From Bacillota bacterium (lineage in GTDB: Bacteria > Bacillota_A > Clostridia > Peptostreptococcales > Anaerovoracaceae): a stretch of DNA of 7,850 nt. The stretch's first letter is position 1; every line of letters starts with the position of its first letter. The notes under the pieces are model-generated. The model saw only the letters and a list, made by a program, of their open reading frames with translations, searched no databases and was not told the origin of the DNA. Positions 6,869 to 7,850 of the stretch are shown one piece after another. The stretch covers positions 1-7,850 of the forward strand of contig JAFRWH010000322.1 of NCBI GenBank assembly GCA_017438085.1. The letters run 5' to 3'. The translations under genes and the position numbers were made by a program.

Positions 6869-7415
6869 TTTGATTCCATCCTCTCTCCGCTCCTTCTGCG
6901 ATCACGATCAGTGCTTTCCGGATCGCATCCGGATCATATTTCATGGCATTATTCGCAATCATGCTTGCATAACCATGTACAAGAGCCACTAAAGGCTCAA
7001 AAAATGCCGCAGCATCTTCCGTTGAAAGCTCCGCTTCTGCGCTTACTGCTGCGAGGATATCAGTAGTTTCTGGGGCGGTGATAAGATCTTTCAGACTGGA
7101 TCCGGAAAATCGTCCTGACTGAAAAAGGAATTGAAACAGCCTGGGTTCTTCCTCTGCAAAGCGGATATACCTGAGCCCCATCTCCAGTAGATCTCCCTCT
7201 GCAAGAATGTATTTGCTGTGGAGCTCATCTACCATTTGATAAGTCTGGTCTTTAAGCGTATCAAGACTTGGGAACTGATACATGATAGGCTGCGTTGAAC
7301 AGCCGAGGAAGGCGGCAAGATTTCTGGCGGTCAGAAACTCATGCCCTTTCTCCCGGATCAGCCGGATAGCTCCTTCTATAATGTCTTCTTTTGTCGTTGT
7401 AGGTCGTTTTGGCAT
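6852..7415 (-). CDS. TetR/AcrR-family transcriptional regulator
   Basis: A 187-residue one-component regulator. The N-terminal TetR DNA-binding domain covers about residues 8-52 (KEDIIEGAIRLIREKG, then the helix-turn-helix LTARNLAAFLGCSTQPIMYQF). The rest is a helical ligand-binding and dimerisation domain with no recognisable ligand signature (EEEPRLFQFLFQSG near 88-101). Its start is supported by AAAGGA a few bases upstream. It is the first gene of a two-gene operon with a CPBP protease whose start overlaps its stop codon. A palindrome overlapping its own promoter makes autorepression likely. The inducing ligand is unknown. Confidence 0.92.
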   Translation of the reverse strand: MPKRPTTTKEDIIEGAIRLIREKGHEFLTARNLAAFLGCSTQPIMYQFPSLDTLKDQTYQMVDELHSKYILAEGDLLEMGLRYIRFAEEEPRLFQFLFQSGRFSGSSLKDLITAPETTDILAAVSAEAELSTEDAAAFFEPLVALVHGYASMIANNAMKYDPDAIRKALIVIAEGAERGWNQNDENL

Positions 7416-7430
7416 ATATGTCCTTTCTAA

Positions 7431-7454
7431 ATACTATAACAAGTGTTATTATAT
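7431..7454. promoter_or_regulatory. Candidate TetR-family operator
   Basis: ATAACA-AG-TGTTAT is a perfect 6+6 palindrome at 7436-7449. Extension to 11-base arms over 7431-7454 keeps nine of eleven positions symmetrical. It covers the end of the -10 hexamer and the predicted transcription start of the TetR gene, the usual place for an autorepressor site. The binding protein is inferred. Confidence 0.65.
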
Positions 7455-7476
7455 TCTGTTTCAGTCTGATTATCAA
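7448..7476 (-). promoter_or_regulatory. Sigma-A promoter of the TetR-CPBP operon
   Basis: On the - strand TTGATA (7471-7476) and TATAAT (7448-7453) are separated by exactly 17 bases, five and six of six consensus matches. The predicted start is near 7441, giving a leader of about 25 bases to the TetR ATG. Confidence 0.85.
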
Positions 7477-7498
7477 TAGAGGAAAACGCTTTAGAGAT

Positions 7499-7532
7499 AA
7501 AAAGAAGGATCAATGTCACGTGATCCTCTTTT
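7499..7532. terminator. Hairpin with A/T flanks, possible third terminator on the tRNA strand
   Basis: AGGATCA pairs with TGATCCT (7506-7512 with 7521-7527) around a loop containing CACGTG. Flanks are A-rich on the left and T-rich on the right of the + strand, so it could stop transcription either way. It is the last structure leftward from the tRNA and shields the TetR promoter region from tRNA readthrough. Confidence 0.55.
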
Positions 7533-7535
7533 AAG

Positions 7536-7558
7536 CTTCGAATCCCATAAGCTCTGGA
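7536..7558 (+). repeat. tRNA-3'-end-like segment, + orientation (copy A)
   Basis: TTCGAATCCCATAAGCTC within this span resembles the T-loop and acceptor 3' strand of the tRNA-Ala at 7787-7850 (TTCGAATCCCCTAAGGTCC on its own strand), but points the opposite way. No T-stem partner or CCA is present, so it is not a tRNA gene. A closer copy lies exactly 180 bases away. Confidence 0.55.
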
Positions 7559-7571
7559 TTTACAATATAAT

Positions 7572-7601
7572 ACAAAAGCCCAACTGAAGGTGGACTTTTA
7601 T
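7572..7601 (-). terminator. Terminator hairpin downstream of the tRNA-end copy (module A)
   Basis: Read on the - strand, an 11-base stem forms (7572-7582 with 7591-7601), followed by a T/A-rich tail (ATTATATT). Two positions that are C-A mismatches on the + strand become U-G wobbles on the - strand, which supports that transcript direction. Confidence 0.65.
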
Positions 7602-7606
7602 GTTAA

Positions 7607-7625
7607 TGGTGGACCTTAGGGGATT
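7607..7625 (-). repeat. Isolated copy of the tRNA-Ala 3' end (19 bp, including CCA)
   Basis: The 19 bases here are identical to 7787-7805, the CCA end, acceptor 3' strand, T-stem 3' strand and the start of the T-loop of the tRNA-Ala. The similarity then breaks off with one extra T, so no T-arm can form. This is a tRNA remnant or recombination scar, not a gene. The two copies are exactly 180 bases apart. Confidence 0.85.
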
Positions 7626-7710
7626 TCGCGTCCTTGCTGCGCAAGTCCGCCGGTCTGCGCGCGCCTCAGGCGTGCTCGACCCAGAACGGTCCGCCGGACC
7701 GTTCTGCCCT
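7626..7710. repeat. G+C-rich insert with three adjacent hairpins
   Basis: By my count about 70% G+C, against A+T-rich flanks. Three hairpins follow each other: CTTGC-TGC-GCAAG (7633-7645); a GGTC...GACC stem enclosing GCGCGCCTCAGGCGTGC (7652-7681); and a perfect 11-base stem CAGAACGGTCC/GGACCGTTCTG with a GCC loop (7682-7706). No protein-coding signal is seen. It could be a REP/MITE-like repeat or part of a structured RNA. Confidence 0.7.
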
Positions 7711-7715
7711 TTCGA

Positions 7716-7738
7716 GTTCGAACCCCCTAAGCTCCGGA
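7716..7738 (+). repeat. tRNA-3'-end-like segment, + orientation (copy B)
   Basis: TTCGAACCCCCTAAGCTCC matches the tRNA-Ala 3' end in the opposite orientation with only two or three changes. It makes an imperfect inverted repeat with the tRNA's own 3' end around the terminator at 7749-7784. It lacks a T-stem 5' strand and ends in GGA rather than CCA. Confidence 0.65.
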
Positions 7739-7748
7739 TTCATAAAAT

Positions 7749-7784
7749 AAAACAACAGTCTACCTGAAGGTAAACTGTTGTTTT
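7749..7784 (-). terminator. Terminator of tRNA-Ala (module B)
   Basis: On the - strand a continuous 16-base stem forms (AAAACAACAGTTTACC with GGTAGACTGTTGTTTT, loop TTCA) and runs into ATTTTATG. The single + strand C-A mismatch is a U-G wobble on the - strand, fitting the tRNA transcript. It begins three bases after the CCA. Confidence 0.85.
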
Positions 7785-7786
7785 AC

Positions 7787-7850
7787 TGGTGGACCTTAGG
7801 GGATTCGAACCCCTGACCTCCACACTGCCAGTGTGGCGCGCTCCCAACTG
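7787..7850 (-). tRNA. tRNA-Ala(GGC), 5' part outside the window
   Basis: Read on the - strand: the D-loop AGTTGGGA and D-stem strand GCGC, then an anticodon stem CCACA/TGTGG enclosing CTGGCAG (anticodon GGC at 7827-7829, reading GCC, alanine). A five-base variable loop follows, then a T-arm AGGGG-TTCGAAT-CCCCT, acceptor strand AAGGTCC, discriminator A and encoded CCA. U at acceptor position 70 fits the G3-U70 alanine identity pair, although its partner and the 5' acceptor strand are beyond the right edge. Confidence 0.92.

Larger units (their letters stand above)
7531..7805. repeat. Two-copy 180-bp-period module at the tRNA-Ala locus
   Basis: Bases 7531-7625 align without gaps to 7711-7805 at an offset of 180. 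Order in both: + oriented tRNA-end-like segment, A/T-rich spacer, terminator hairpin with the shared CTGAAGGT core, and the - oriented tRNA 3' end. The outer parts are nearly identical while the hairpin stems differ. The space between the modules is the G+C-rich insert, in the place where a second tRNA body would be expected. Confidence 0.75.

Noticed and set aside
7607..7682. A complete second tRNA-Ala ending at 7607
   Set aside because: Only the last 19 bases match. The sequence beyond breaks the T-loop and shows no anticodon stem comparable to CCACA/TGTGG.
7711..7740. A second tRNA gene on the + strand, suggested by TTCGAACCCCCTAAGCTCC
   Set aside because: No T-stem 5' strand, anticodon arm or CCA; only the T-loop and acceptor-like strand are present.
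7499..7850. CRISPR array
   Set aside because: There are only two unevenly related repeats, they are tRNA-derived, and there is no series of spacers or cas genes.

Overview
The window looks like chromosomal DNA of a Bacillota (probably Clostridia-type) bacterium of moderate G+C content. The evidence is Gram-positive-style AmiE/AmiF-like oligopeptide ABC ATPases, a PepC-type cysteine aminopeptidase, strong AGGAGG-type ribosome binding sites, compact operons and hairpin-plus-T-run terminators. No species can be named from the sequence alone.

Region 1 (1-2228, + strand) is the distal end of an oligopeptide permease operon. It holds oppD (5' end outside the window), oppF, and a small three-helix membrane protein of unknown function, followed by a hairpin. 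Region 2 (2251-3683) is a single-gene unit for PepC, an intracellular C1-family aminopeptidase that could trim imported peptides. It ends in a strong terminator that works in both directions. Region 3 (3699-6069) has a class V aminotransferase fold enzyme on the - strand. It is divergent from a two-gene + operon of a RidA-like protein and a flavin-reductase-like FMN protein, with closely interleaved divergent promoters between them. Region 4 (6137-7480, - strand) is a TetR-family regulator whose 3' end overlaps the start of a CPBP-family membrane protease gene. The promoter is near consensus and carries a perfect palindrome over the -10/start region, suggesting autoregulation.

Region 5 (about 7499-7850) is the least ordinary part and has no protein gene. 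A tRNA-Ala(GGC) on the - strand enters from the right edge. Downstream of it lie its terminator, an inverted tRNA-3'-end-like segment, a G+C-rich run of three adjacent hairpins, a second isolated copy of the tRNA 3' end, a second terminator, another inverted tRNA-end-like segment and a third hairpin. The tRNA end, terminator and inverted-end module recurs at exactly 180 bp spacing. The arrangement resembles a partly duplicated tRNA locus with an inserted structured repeat, or successive recombination scars at a tRNA end.

Functionally, regions 1 and 2 together suggest peptide uptake and intracellular hydrolysis. Region 3 suggests PLP-dependent amino-acid chemistry with removal of reactive enamine/imine by-products. 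Region 4 looks like a self-regulated membrane protease cassette. I saw no complete mobile element, CRISPR array or clear defence system.
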